Of a stretch of 57,498 nucleotides of DNA, positions 1 through 9,012 are shown piece after piece. A program made the position numbers and the translations under genes. Each line of letters opens with the position of its first letter. Positions within the stretch are counted from its first letter, which is position 1. The notes under the pieces are model-generated. The model was not told the origin of the DNA. It was given only the letters and a program-made list of their open reading frames with translations, and made no database searches. Source of the stretch: an uncultured beta proteobacterium (lineage in GTDB: Bacteria > Pseudomonadota > Gammaproteobacteria > Burkholderiales > Burkholderiaceae); assembly GCA_903846025.1 (NCBI GenBank), contig CAIMZP010000132.1, positions 1 to 57,498 of the forward strand, given 5' to 3'.

Positions 1-174
<174 letters not shown>

Positions 175-179
175 CTAAA

Positions 180-1295
180 TTAAATACGCATTGGCATCAC
201 AACATACTTGAAATCTTCAGAACCAGGGAGGGTGATCACCGCACTACTATTTGCATCGCCCAAACTGATTTGAATTTTTTCGTTCTTTAGGTTTGATAAA
301 ACATCTAGTAAATAACTTACATTAAAACCAATCTCCACTGCATCGCCGGTATATTCCGTTTCAATTTCTTCTTGCGCCTCTTCTTGTTCAGCATTAGTTG
401 ATTGGACTGTAATGCGATCAGGTGATAACGAAAATCGGACACCTTTAAATTTGTCTGTAGTTAAGATGGCGGCACGTTGAAGTGCGGCCTGCAAAAGGTC
501 TCTATTAACTATTAAAGAATTTTTATGGCCTTTAGGAATAACGCGCTGGAAGTCTGGAAACTTACCTTCAACCAGTTTAGAAATTAATTCAATATCACCA
601 AAAATAAACTTTACTTGATTTCCACTTAAACTAATTTCCAAAATTTCTTCAGAGTCCTCAAGTAGATGCTGGCACTCTAAAATTGTTTTACGGGGAATAA
701 TTATCTCTTGTCGCTGACCAGACCCCGTCGGCGCTTCAAGCAAATCCACTTGTGAATAAGCAAGGCGGTGACCATCCGTTGCTACAGCAATCACTTGTTT
801 TCCTTCAACAACTAAAAGCATGCCGTTTAAGTAATAACGGATGTCTTGTTGCGCCATCGCGAAGTGCACCTGGCCAACTAGTTGGCGAAAACTTTTTTGG
901 GTCATTTTCCAACTTGCCGCAAGTTCACCAACACTTTGCATTACTGGAAACTCTGCCGCCGATAATGTTTGAAGAGAAAACCGACTTTTACCGCTTTGGA
1001 TAACCATGCGGTTATCTTTTAAGTTCAGCGCTACCGGCCCCTCAGGAAGCGCCCGCAAAATATCTAATAACTTCCTTGCCGCGACCGTAGTGGTGACATC
1101 TTCAGAACCAACACCAAAATTGGCATTAGTTGTAATTTGGATCTCAATATCAGTAGAAATAAATGAAACCTTCTCACCTTGCTTCTTAAATAAAAGGTTT
1201 GCCAAAATGGGTAGCGTGTGCCGGCGTTCAACAATGCCACTTACAACTTGAAGTGGTTTTAATAAACTATCGCGCGAAGTGTTTACAAGTTGCAT
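180..1295 (-). CDS. dnaN: DNA polymerase III beta sliding clamp
   Basis: The 371-residue product is the ring-shaped processivity clamp that tethers DNA polymerase III to DNA. Length fits the family (about 366-370). The N-terminus (MQLVNTSRDSLLKPLQVVSG, then RRHTLPILANLL) and the C-terminus (SEDFKYVVMPMRI) are typical. The ATG at 1295 is the natural start because it opens directly into the conserved first clamp domain. It lies between dnaA and gyrB on the same strand. The 263 bp separating it from dnaA hold DnaA boxes, so dnaN may have its own promoter there as well as readthrough from dnaA. Confidence 0.98.
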   Translation of the reverse strand: MQLVNTSRDSLLKPLQVVSGIVERRHTLPILANLLFKKQGEKVSFISTDIEIQITTNANFGVGSEDVTTTVAARKLLDILRALPEGPVALNLKDNRMVIQSGKSRFSLQTLSAAEFPVMQSVGELAASWKMTQKSFRQLVGQVHFAMAQQDIRYYLNGMLLVVEGKQVIAVATDGHRLAYSQVDLLEAPTGSGQRQEIIIPRKTILECQHLLEDSEEILEISLSGNQVKFIFGDIELISKLVEGKFPDFQRVIPKGHKNSLIVNRDLLQAALQRAAILTTDKFKGVRFSLSPDRITVQSTNAEQEEAQEEIETEYTGDAVEIGFNVSYLLDVLSNLKNEKIQISLGDANSSAVITLPGSEDFKYVVMPMRI

Positions 1296-1558
1296 TGCTT
1301 TTAAATCCTTATATATATCTTATTAGTAGTAGTAATAAGGCTTCATATTTTAGTGGATAAGTCAAAAACCTCAATTAAAACAGTAACTTAAAACGATAAA
1401 AACCTGTGGAAAACTTTTGTATAAACGCTGGATAAAAACTGAATAACTTTTCCTCAAGACCCTATTTTTGCATGAAGCCGAAGTTTTCCACAATTTATCC
1501 ACACACAATTCTCAAACTTATCCATTGACCTATCCACAACCTTATCCACAGGATAAAT
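1296..1558. other. Putative origin of replication (oriC), dnaN-dnaA intergenic region
   Basis: This AT-rich spacer carries a cluster of DnaA-box-like 9-mers. Perfect TTATCCACA copies lie at 1495-1503 and 1542-1550. One-off or weaker copies are CTATCCACA (1530-1538), TTATCCATT (1518-1526), TTTTCCACA (1484-1492), TGTGGAAAA (1405-1413) and AGTGGATAA (1352-1360). The dnaN end holds an AT-rich stretch (about 1300-1350) with a trio array. Box density, AT-rich flank and position beside dnaA make this the strongest origin candidate in the window. This is inferred; a cumulative GC-skew plot would test it. Confidence 0.75.
1324..1338 (+). promoter_or_regulatory. DnaA-trio-like array
   Basis: Five consecutive trinucleotides read TAG TAG TAG TAA TAA on the + strand, equal to the 3'-GAT/AAT trio motif of bacterial basal unwinding elements. 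A DnaA-box-like 9-mer (AGTGGATAA) lies 13 bp away at 1352-1360, on the 3' side of the trio strand. That is the side from which a DnaA filament would enter. Confidence 0.5.
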
Positions 1559-3010
1559 TTATGCCTTTAAAGTTTGCTCGATCACATGAATCTCATGGTT
1601 AAGTTGCCCATCATGGGAACGCTCCTCACCAATCTTCCGAACTGCGTGCAAAACAGTAGTGTGATCTCTTCCACCAAACAATTCACCTATTTCTGGCAGG
1701 CTTTTTTGGGTCAACTCTTTAGCCATAAACATTGCAATTTGTCGCGGGCGAGCAATGTTGGCCGGTCTTCGTTTGGAGTACATATCGGCAACCTTAATGC
1801 TATAAAAATCTGCAACTGCTTTTTGAATATTCTCCACAGAGATTTGTCGATTTTGGATAGAAAGTAAATCTTTTAGGGCTATTCGAGCTACTTCTATAGT
1901 TACTTCGCGACCATGAAAGCGGACAAAGGCTAGAATTTTTCGTAACGCCCCCTCCAACTCTCTAACGTTAGAGCGAAGGTGTTTGGCCACAAAAAAAGCC
2001 ACATCCTCACTCATAGGAATGCCCTCACTCAATGCTTTTTTCATTAGAATTGCAACGCGCATCTCTAGCTCAGGAGGCTCAATTGCCACTGTTAAGCCAG
2101 AATCAAACCTAGAGATCAACCGGTCATCTATCCCAGCCATCTCCTTTGGGTAGGTGTCACTTGTAATAATAACTTGCGCTTTGTTGCCCAGAAGAGCCTC
2201 AAAAGCATAAAAGAACTCCTCCTGTGTACGCGACTTACCACTAAAAAACTGTATGTCATCAATTAACAAGAGATCTAAAGAGTGGTAATAACGCTTAAAT
2301 CGGTCAAACGCCTTTTGTTGGTAAGCCCTCACTACATCAGAAACGTATTGTTCGGCATGAATATATCGAATCCTGGCGTTTGGTTTCTCTTTTAAAAGGT
2401 GGTTACCTATTGCATGAATAAGGTGGGTTTTCCCCAAGCCAACTCCACCATATAAAAACATGGGGTTATAAGAGGTTCCCGGGTTGTGAGCAACTTGAAT
2501 AGAGGCCGCTCGAGCCAGTTGGTTTGCTTTACCCGTCACAAAAGTATCAAAAGTGAGGTTAGGGTTTAATTTTGAGTGATCCTCAATCTCAAAAGCCTGC
2601 TCCTCAATGGAGATCTGCTCAGGCAGTTTTACAGTCTCTGGCGCCCGATCTAGGGTTTGTGGCTTAACAAGGGCGCTCGTGCTAGGCACATCAACCCCGC
2701 CCCCATCAACATCAAGCACGAAATTAATCGTAATGGGAAGGCTAAAGTGTTGAGAGGCTAACTCCTGAAACCGGTCAGCAAAAGTTTTTTTTATCCAATC
2801 TAGCTTGAATCTATTTGGAGCTCCAACAGTAAGTGATTGTTCACTTTCATCAAAAGAAACCAACGTAAGCGGCAAAATCCAAGTTTTAAATTGTTGGGGC
2901 GAAAGCTCGCGGGAAAGGATGCCAATAGCAGCATCCCAAAACCCTAGTGGATTGGGTGAATTCAAGATGGGGGGAATTTGTAAGTTGCTCATATTTTTTG
3001 GAGGAACCAT
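1559..3010 (-). CDS. dnaA: Chromosomal replication initiator DnaA
   Basis: The 483-residue AAA+ initiator binds DnaA boxes and opens the origin. Domain I (about 20-100) holds [22 protein letters not shown], split here as FWDAAIGIL and [11 protein letters not shown]. Domain II is a linker to about 145. Walker A GGVGLGKT is at 188-195 and Walker B LLLIDD at 247-252. The C-terminal helix-turn-helix contains [11 protein letters not shown] near residue 455. A second in-frame ATG at 2992 (MSNLQIPPI) is an alternative start; neither has a strong ribosome site. DnaA-box-like sites lie on both sides of the gene, so autoregulation is plausible. Confidence 0.97.
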   Translation of the reverse strand: MVPPKNMSNLQIPPILNSPNPLGFWDAAIGILSRELSPQQFKTWILPLTLVSFDESEQSLTVGAPNRFKLDWIKKTFADRFQELASQHFSLPITINFVLDVDGGGVDVPSTSALVKPQTLDRAPETVKLPEQISIEEQAFEIEDHSKLNPNLTFDTFVTGKANQLARAASIQVAHNPGTSYNPMFLYGGVGLGKTHLIHAIGNHLLKEKPNARIRYIHAEQYVSDVVRAYQQKAFDRFKRYYHSLDLLLIDDIQFFSGKSRTQEEFFYAFEALLGNKAQVIITSDTYPKEMAGIDDRLISRFDSGLTVAIEPPELEMRVAILMKKALSEGIPMSEDVAFFVAKHLRSNVRELEGALRKILAFVRFHGREVTIEVARIALKDLLSIQNRQISVENIQKAVADFYSIKVADMYSKRRPANIARPRQIAMFMAKELTQKSLPEIGELFGGRDHTTVLHAVRKIGEERSHDGQLNHEIHVIEQTLKA

Positions 3011-3028
3011 TGTAGCTAGGACGCAAAG

Positions 3029-3079
3029 TTATCCACAAGCTAGAAATTCGTGGAAAATCTGTGGATAACTTGTGAATAA
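3029..3079. promoter_or_regulatory. DnaA boxes upstream of dnaA
   Basis: A perfect TTATCCACA at 3029-3037 faces a perfect TGTGGATAA (reverse orientation) at 3060-3068. A one-mismatch reverse copy TGTGAATAA follows at 3071-3079. They lie in the 205-bp divergent spacer between dnaA and rpmH. They could serve dnaA autoregulation or form a second, minor origin module. The rest of the spacer (3080-3215) is AT-rich and must hold the rpmH promoter. A TTGACC at 3165-3170 is a possible -35, without a convincing -10. Confidence 0.65.
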
Positions 3080-3215
3080 ACCTAAAAAAACTATATAAAA
3101 TAATAGGTTGTGCAATAACAGGCAGAAAAATAAGGAAAAACACTTATATATTTCTTCACATAGGTTGACCTTTTGCTCGGCAACAAGGAAAATACTGGGT
3201 TTTGCAGGATGAATC

Positions 3216-3350
3216 ATGAAAAGAACATACCAACCCTCAGTAACCCGTCGCAAACGCACACACGGATTTCGTATTCGCATGAAAACCAAAAGTGGGCGTG
3301 CAGTTTTAAATGCACGTCGCGCAAAAGGTCGTAAACGCCTAGCTGTTTAA
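3216..3350 (+). CDS. rpmH: 50S ribosomal protein L34
   Basis: The 44-residue basic protein of the large ribosomal subunit reads [20 protein letters not shown] and ends [13 protein letters not shown], the near-invariant L34 signature. Length equals the family's usual 44-46. It begins the + strand leg of the origin cluster, divergent from dnaA, and is followed after 8 bp by rnpA. Confidence 0.99.
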
Positions 3351-3358
3351 TTTAATCC

Positions 3359-3676
3359 TTGAACAGCGCAAGGATTTCTGAGCTACTAAAAACACGCCCC
3401 AAGACAAGTATGTATTGGGGAATGTATTTGGCATCTTCCGAGCCGAGCGCTAAACCGGATTTAGGTATTGCGGTAGCAAAAAAACTAGCTAAACGTGCGG
3501 TCGATCGCAACAAGCTAAAACGTATGATTCGTGAGTTAGTTTGGACAGCGCAAACAACAACATTAAACAATGACGTTGTCGTAAAACTCAAAAAACCTAT
3601 TGGTCGCGAGACGCGCGGCAGGCTAAGAAAAAAAGAAAAAGACTTTTTGCGCACCCAGATACAAGGGCTAATCTAA
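3359..3676 (+). CDS. rnpA: Ribonuclease P protein component
   Basis: This is the protein subunit of RNase P, which helps the catalytic RNA trim the 5' leader of pre-tRNAs. The 105-residue product carries the RNR-type signature KRAVDRNKLKRMIRE near residues 45-60. The start is probably TTG at 3359, 8 bp after the rpmH stop. No ATG upstream of the conserved part is available and no clear ribosome site is visible, so translation may be coupled to rpmH. The gene ends one base before the yidD ATG. The N-terminal third is less conserved than the RNR region. Confidence 0.93.
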   Translation: MNSARISELLKTRPKTSMYWGMYLASSEPSAKPDLGIAVAKKLAKRAVDRNKLKRMIRELVWTAQTTTLNNDVVVKLKKPIGRETRGRLRKKEKDFLRTQIQGLI

Positions 3677-3913
3677 ATGCGACTAAGAAATAATGTTGCC
3701 ATTAAGGCGCTTAAGTTGTATCAGGTGCTATTAAGCCCATACATGGGGATGCACTGTAAGTACACCCCAAGTTGCTCAGAATATGCATGCGATTGCTTTA
3801 AAAACTATGGATTTTTAAAAAGCTTTGGGCTTATGTTGTGGCGGATTTTGCGATGTAATCCATGGTCACAAGGCGGTCATGACCCTGCTGTAAAACAAAC
3901 ACCTCATTATTAA
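3677..3913 (+). CDS. yidD: Membrane protein insertion efficiency factor YidD
   Basis: The 78-residue protein of the YidD family assists YidC-dependent membrane protein insertion at the inner face of the membrane. The signature is visible: a hydrophobic N-terminus with YQVLLSPYMG, then CKYTPSCSEYA and the C-terminal RCNPWSQGGHDPA. Three conserved cysteines are present. The ATG at 3677 directly abuts the rnpA stop, and yidC follows 10 bp later, the standard rpmH-rnpA-yidD-yidC operon. Confidence 0.97.
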   Translation: MRLRNNVAIKALKLYQVLLSPYMGMHCKYTPSCSEYACDCFKNYGFLKSFGLMLWRILRCNPWSQGGHDPAVKQTPHY

Positions 3914-3923
3914 GAGAATACAA

Positions 3924-5603
3924 ATGGACTTTAAAAAAACAATTCTTTGGGCAGTGTTTTCTTTATCAGGGCTAATGCTCTATAACAATTGGCTGGTAAG
4001 CGAAGGTAGGCCATCTTTGTTTGGTGGTGGCGCATCTATTAATGCCCCTACAACTTCGGAACAAACAAAACAAGCTAAAACAGACGCTCCAGTTGCTGCG
4101 ACACTTTCTAGCGCCCCAGTTATTGCTCAAACCCCAACCGTAAATTCTGGGTCAATCGAGTCCTCAGAAAAATTTGTTTTGCAAAATGACGTGCTAGCCT
4201 TAGAAATTAGCGCTAACGGTGCTAACGTAATCGATGCAAAGTTGCTTAAAGAGCTGACGGTAGATAAAAAACCAGTAGAGCTTTTGCAATATAACCAGAA
4301 CCATAAATATTTTGCTCGTTCTGGATTAATTGCATTGGGCAATTCCGATTTACCAAACCACACCAGCGCCTTTAAGTTGCAGCAGTCGGGTAAAGATGGT
4401 TCTGGCAGGCCATTCATAACTTTATTTAGCGAGCGTGGTGGTGCTAAGCTCGAAAAGACATTCACTTTAAATCCGGGTAGCTATGTGGTTGAAGTGGAGC
4501 ACCGCGTCACTCAAATCGGCACCGCTACTACACCACTTGTTCTTTATACCGAAATTGTGCGCGATGCAATGCAGGAGGCAAAAATTGGACCATTCAATGG
4601 CGCATTTTCTGCAAGCACATTTACTGGCCCCGCTGTCTATACGGACAAAGAAAAATTCAACAAACTACAATTTACAGATATCGATAAAAATAAAATTTCT
4701 ATCCCCACTCTGGCCCCTGCTGGAGATTCAGCATGGGTCGCGCTAGTGCAGCATTATTTTGCAAGCGCTTGGATTCCCGGGGATAAATTAACTCGCGATA
4801 TCTACGCTGGAAAAATTGACAATAATCTCTATCGTGTTGGCATCCAAACGCCCTTAGGTGTTGTGGCCCAAGGGGCAACGGTTGTAGAAAAAGCCAGATT
4901 ATTTATCGGCCCACAAGAAGAGCGTGTTTTAGAAACAATCGCCCCTGGATTTGCGTTGCTCAAAGATTATGGTTACCTCACGATTTTGGCTAAACCCATT
5001 TTTTGGTTGCTAGAAAAAATTCATGCTTATGTCGGCAACTGGGGTTGGTCAATTATTCTTTTAACCATTCTGATTAAGTTGGCCTTCTTCCCTCTGTCCG
5101 CGGCAAGCTACAAGTCTATGGCGCGCATGAAAGAAGTGCAGCCAAGATTAGCCAGTATGAAAGAGCAATTTAAGGGTGAGCCTCAAAAGCTTAACCAAGC
5201 AATGATGGAGATGTATCGCAAAGAAAAAATTAACCCTTTGGGCGGTTGTTTGCCTGTTGTGATCCAGATTCCTGTGTTTATTTCTTTGTACTGGGTTTTG
5301 CTTTCCTCTGTAGAGATGCGTGGCGCACCTTGGGTTCTGTGGATACAGGATTTATCCGTGCCTGATCCTTATTACATCTTGCCAGTGATCATGGCCGTAT
5401 CAATGTTTGTACAAACAAAACTCAACCCAACTCCACCTGACCCAATTCAGGCAAAAGTAATGATGTACATGCCAATCTTGTTTTCAGTAATGTTTTTCTT
5501 CTTCCCGGCGGGTTTAGTGTTGTATTGGGTTGTCAACAACCTGCTTTCCATTGCCCAACAATGGCAAATTAATAATATGTTTGGAAAAAAACCAACCAAA
5601 TAA
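3924..5603 (+). CDS. yidC: Membrane protein insertase YidC
   Basis: The 559-residue inner-membrane insertase places membrane proteins alone or with SecYEG. Order: an N-terminal membrane anchor (about 5-22); a variable Ala/Thr-rich stretch; a large periplasmic domain (about 85-345); then the conserved insertase core with GWSIILLTILIKLAFFPLS, INPLGGCLP, FISLYWVLLSSVEMRGAPW and a C-terminal helix pair ending VLYWVVNNLLSIAQQW. Length fits Gram-negative YidC (about 540-560). The gene is followed closely by mnmE. Confidence 0.98.
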   Translation: MDFKKTILWAVFSLSGLMLYNNWLVSEGRPSLFGGGASINAPTTSEQTKQAKTDAPVAATLSSAPVIAQTPTVNSGSIESSEKFVLQNDVLALEISANGANVIDAKLLKELTVDKKPVELLQYNQNHKYFARSGLIALGNSDLPNHTSAFKLQQSGKDGSGRPFITLFSERGGAKLEKTFTLNPGSYVVEVEHRVTQIGTATTPLVLYTEIVRDAMQEAKIGPFNGAFSASTFTGPAVYTDKEKFNKLQFTDIDKNKISIPTLAPAGDSAWVALVQHYFASAWIPGDKLTRDIYAGKIDNNLYRVGIQTPLGVVAQGATVVEKARLFIGPQEERVLETIAPGFALLKDYGYLTILAKPIFWLLEKIHAYVGNWGWSIILLTILIKLAFFPLSAASYKSMARMKEVQPRLASMKEQFKGEPQKLNQAMMEMYRKEKINPLGGCLPVVIQIPVFISLYWVLLSSVEMRGAPWVLWIQDLSVPDPYYILPVIMAVSMFVQTKLNPTPPDPIQAKVMMYMPILFSVMFFFFPAGLVLYWVVNNLLSIAQQWQINNMFGKKPTK

Positions 5604-5642
5604 TATTTGGGTTGGAAAGTAGATAAATATGGCTGCCCCGCA

Positions 5643-7013
5643 ATGATGAATAGAAGCCTACCCATCATTGCTGTGGCAACCGCGCCAGGCAGGGCTGGGG
5701 TCGGTGTAATCCGCATTAGTGGGCCTAAGCTTTTAAGCATAATTCAGGCTTTATTTAAAAAGTCCCTACTACCTCGCCAAGCAAGCGTATTAACACTCCG
5801 TGACGCGTCTGGTGATGCCATTGATCAGGTGTTGGCAATCTACTTCACAGCCCCAGCGTCCTTTACCGGCGAAGATGTTTTGGAGTTGCAATGTCATGGC
5901 GGCCCCCAACTTTTAGAGTTGGTGATGAAGCGCTGCCTTGAGCTTGGTAAAGATGAGGGGTTAGTCATTGCTGAGCCAGGCGAGTTTACTTTACGGGCCT
6001 ACTTAAACAACAAGATTGATTTAGCCCAGGCAGAAGCTATTGCCGATCTAATTGATGCCCAAAGCGAAGCGGCTGTGCTTGGTGCCGCTCGTTCTTTGCA
6101 GGGAGCCTTCTCCGATGATATTAATAGTCTGATTGATGAAATTACTCAATTACGAATATTGGTTGAGTCGACCTTAGATTTTCCAGAAGAAGAGATTGAG
6201 TTTCTAGAAAACGCACAAGCACACAAACGTCTGGCGTCAGTAAGTAGCAAACTAACCACACTAAGGCAGGGAGCCAAACAAGGAAAAATTTTGCGTGATG
6301 GTATTCAGCTTGTTTTAGCTGGTGCCCCCAACGTAGGAAAAAGCTCGCTTCTCAACCGCTTGGCCGGCGAAGAGGTAGCAATTGTTACTCCCATTGCCGG
6401 AACTACCCGTGACCGGGTAAAAGAAAGCGTGATCATTGATGGGGTGCCTATGCACGTTATTGATACCGCTGGATTAAGAGAAACCAGTGACGAAGTTGAA
6501 CTTAAGGGTATAGGGCGATCGTGGGATGCGATTCGATTGGCTGATCTAGTGATTTTTCTTCAAGACGCTCATTCCGAAGGCGTTAATGGGGATGAGTTGA
6601 GGGAGAAAATTCTTCTCGCAATCCCGCCAAAATGTCCGGTATTGGAGGTGGGTAATAAATCAGATCTGATGGGGGATAAGCAAAAAAACCAACCAAACAA
6701 AGATATGCTGTTTATTTCAGCCAAAACAGGTTATGGGATAGGGGAGCTAAAATCTAAAATCCTCGAAAAAGCAGGGTGGGGCGGTACTCAAGAGGGGTTA
6801 ATTTTGGCTCGACGCCGTCACTTAGACTGCCTAGAGCGAGCTGCCAGCCATTTACAAAAATCAGAGGAATTCGCTGCAAATGGAAATAGTTCGCTGGAGT
6901 TATTTGCAGAAGAGCTACGTTTAGTACAAGATCAGCTTGGGCAAATTACTGGGAAAGTTTTACCAGACGATCTTTTGGGGAAGATTTTTAGCCAATTTTG
7001 TATTGGCAAGTAA
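5643..7013 (+). CDS. mnmE: tRNA uridine-5-carboxymethylaminomethyl GTPase MnmE
   Basis: With MnmG this potassium-dependent GTPase adds the cmnm5 group to the wobble uridine of certain tRNAs. From the ATG at 5643 the product has 456 residues. It has an N-terminal folate-binding domain (IIAVATAPGRAGVGVIRISG), a helical domain, a G domain with P-loop GAPNVGKSS near residue 228 and DTAGLRET, and the C-terminal FCIGK whose Cys is conserved. An earlier TTG at 5607 would add 12 residues, which look unlike the family. A five-codon frame (5629 ATG to TGA at 5644) overlaps the start as TGATG, so coupled initiation is possible. Confidence 0.96.
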   Translation: MMNRSLPIIAVATAPGRAGVGVIRISGPKLLSIIQALFKKSLLPRQASVLTLRDASGDAIDQVLAIYFTAPASFTGEDVLELQCHGGPQLLELVMKRCLELGKDEGLVIAEPGEFTLRAYLNNKIDLAQAEAIADLIDAQSEAAVLGAARSLQGAFSDDINSLIDEITQLRILVESTLDFPEEEIEFLENAQAHKRLASVSSKLTTLRQGAKQGKILRDGIQLVLAGAPNVGKSSLLNRLAGEEVAIVTPIAGTTRDRVKESVIIDGVPMHVIDTAGLRETSDEVELKGIGRSWDAIRLADLVIFLQDAHSEGVNGDELREKILLAIPPKCPVLEVGNKSDLMGDKQKNQPNKDMLFISAKTGYGIGELKSKILEKAGWGGTQEGLILARRRHLDCLERAASHLQKSEEFAANGNSSLELFAEELRLVQDQLGQITGKVLPDDLLGKIFSQFCIGK

Positions 7014-7101
7014 AGGGTTTTCTCTCGGTGGGTAGAGCATAAAAAATATGTCCAAAATGTTAAAATTGGCGCATTAGAACTTCTAAATCATAGAGAAACT
7101 C

Positions 7102-8967
7102 ATGACCACAACAACCCATGATCAAGTTGGTATTAACGCCCCAGAGTATGTAAAAAATCAAAAGTTAATTAAATGGGTTGAAGAGGTGGCGGCGCTTACT
7201 AAACCAGACAAAATTCACTGGTGTGATGGTTCTCAGTCTGAGTACGATCAACTTTGCGAGCTTTTGGTTGAGGCGGGGGTATTTAAGCGCCTTAATCCAG
7301 CCAAAAGGAAAAACTCTTTTTTAGCACTCTCGGATCCTGACGATGTGGCTCGCGTTGAAGATCGCACGTTTATTTGCTCTGCAAAAGAAGAGGATGCAGG
7401 ACCAACTAATAATTGGATTGAGCCAAGCCAAATGCGAGCAACTTTAAACCCACTGTTTAATGGCTGTATGCGTGGAAGAACCATGTATGTAGTTCCTTTT
7501 TCAATGGGCCCCATTGGATCACCAATTGCTCATATTGGCGTTGAGCTTTCTGATAGCCCATATGTTGCAATCAATATGAAGCTAATGACCCGCATGGGCA
7601 AGGCTGTTATTGATCAGCTGGGGGCAAGCGGAGAATTTGTGCCTTGTATTCATACAGTTGGCAAGCCTCTTGTAGCTGGTGAAAAGGATGTGGCGTGGCC
7701 TAATAACAAAACCAAATATATTGTTCATTATCCCGAAACTCGCGAAATCTGGTCATTTGGATCTGGTTATGGTGGAAACGCCTTGTTAGGCAAAAAATGT
7801 TTTGCTTTGCGCATTGCTTCCAACATGGGTCGAGAGCAAGGTTGGTTAGCTGAACACATGCTAATTTTGGGCGTAACGTCACCCCAAGGAAAGAAATATC
7901 ATATTGCAGCAGCCTTTCCATCAGCATGTGGAAAAACCAATTTCTCCATGATGATTCCTCCAAAAGGGTTTGACGGTTGGAAAGTCACCACTGTTGGTGA
8001 TGACATTGCATGGATCAAACCACGCAAGGATGTGATAACTGGTAAAACACGCTTATTTGCCATTAACCCAGAGTCAGGCTATTTTGGCGTTGCTCCAGGC
8101 ACTAATCGCCAAACCAACCCAAACTGTCTTGATTCATTAAATCAAGATGTAATTTTTACGAATGTTGGCTTGACTGATGACGGTGATATTTGGTGGGAGG
8201 GATTAACCGACACGCCGCCAGCACATTTAATTGATTGGCAGGGAAAAGATTGGACTCCTGAAGATGGGGCTGCAGGACGCAAAGCGGCTCACCCCAATTC
8301 ACGTTTCACAGTTGCTGCAACCAACAACCCAGCAGTTGATCCGAACTGGGATGATCCAGAAGGCGTTGCTATTGATGCATTTTTATTCGGGGGTCGTCGC
8401 TCCAATACAGTTCCTTTGGTCAGCGAGGCTCGTGACTGGCAGGAGGGTGTTTACATGGCGGCCACCATGGGCTCCGAAACCACCGCAGCGATTACGGGTC
8501 AAGTTGGCGTAGTTCGTCGCGATCCATTTGCAATGATTGCTTTTGCAGGCTACAACATGAGCGACTACTTCCAGCATTGGTTAAATATTGGCAAGAAGCT
8601 TGCTAATGAGGGTGCTGTCTTGCCAAAAATTTATTGCGTGAATTGGTTTCGTAAAGACGAAAACGGTAAATTTGTATGGCCTGGTTTTGGAGAAAACATG
8701 CGTGTACTTTCTTGGATCCTAGGCCGCGCAGAAGGTACGGCCAAAGGAGTAGAAACTGTATTTGGTATTTGCCCTGAACATGCAGATATACATTGGGATG
8801 GACTTGATTACTCAGTAGAGAAATTTAAAGAAGCCATTACTGTTGGGGTGGATGACTGGAAAAATGAACTAAAACTTCACGCTGAACTTTTTGAGCGCCT
8901 TGGCGAGCGTTTGCCCAAGGAGTTAGTGGAATCCCGCTCCAAAATTGAGAAGCGTTTAAACGCTTAA
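7102..8967 (+). CDS. pckG: Phosphoenolpyruvate carboxykinase (GTP)
   Basis: The 621-residue enzyme interconverts oxaloacetate and PEP using GTP, the entry step of gluconeogenesis from organic acids. This is the GTP-type family (about 600-620 residues). Kinase P-loop [13 protein letters not shown], metal and nucleotide motifs (GDDIAWI) and [11 protein letters not shown] are present. The ATG at 7102 follows GAGAAACTC. It is monocistronic in appearance, 88 bp after mnmE. It fits with dctA further on: both suit a bacterium living on C4-dicarboxylates and other small acids. Confidence 0.98.
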   Translation: MTTTTHDQVGINAPEYVKNQKLIKWVEEVAALTKPDKIHWCDGSQSEYDQLCELLVEAGVFKRLNPAKRKNSFLALSDPDDVARVEDRTFICSAKEEDAGPTNNWIEPSQMRATLNPLFNGCMRGRTMYVVPFSMGPIGSPIAHIGVELSDSPYVAINMKLMTRMGKAVIDQLGASGEFVPCIHTVGKPLVAGEKDVAWPNNKTKYIVHYPETREIWSFGSGYGGNALLGKKCFALRIASNMGREQGWLAEHMLILGVTSPQGKKYHIAAAFPSACGKTNFSMMIPPKGFDGWKVTTVGDDIAWIKPRKDVITGKTRLFAINPESGYFGVAPGTNRQTNPNCLDSLNQDVIFTNVGLTDDGDIWWEGLTDTPPAHLIDWQGKDWTPEDGAAGRKAAHPNSRFTVAATNNPAVDPNWDDPEGVAIDAFLFGGRRSNTVPLVSEARDWQEGVYMAATMGSETTAAITGQVGVVRRDPFAMIAFAGYNMSDYFQHWLNIGKKLANEGAVLPKIYCVNWFRKDENGKFVWPGFGENMRVLSWILGRAEGTAKGVETVFGICPEHADIHWDGLDYSVEKFKEAITVGVDDWKNELKLHAELFERLGERLPKELVESRSKIEKRLNA

Positions 8968-9012
8968 ATCCTGAAATCATAAAAGTGCGTTTATTTATCT
9001 ATTATTGATTCA

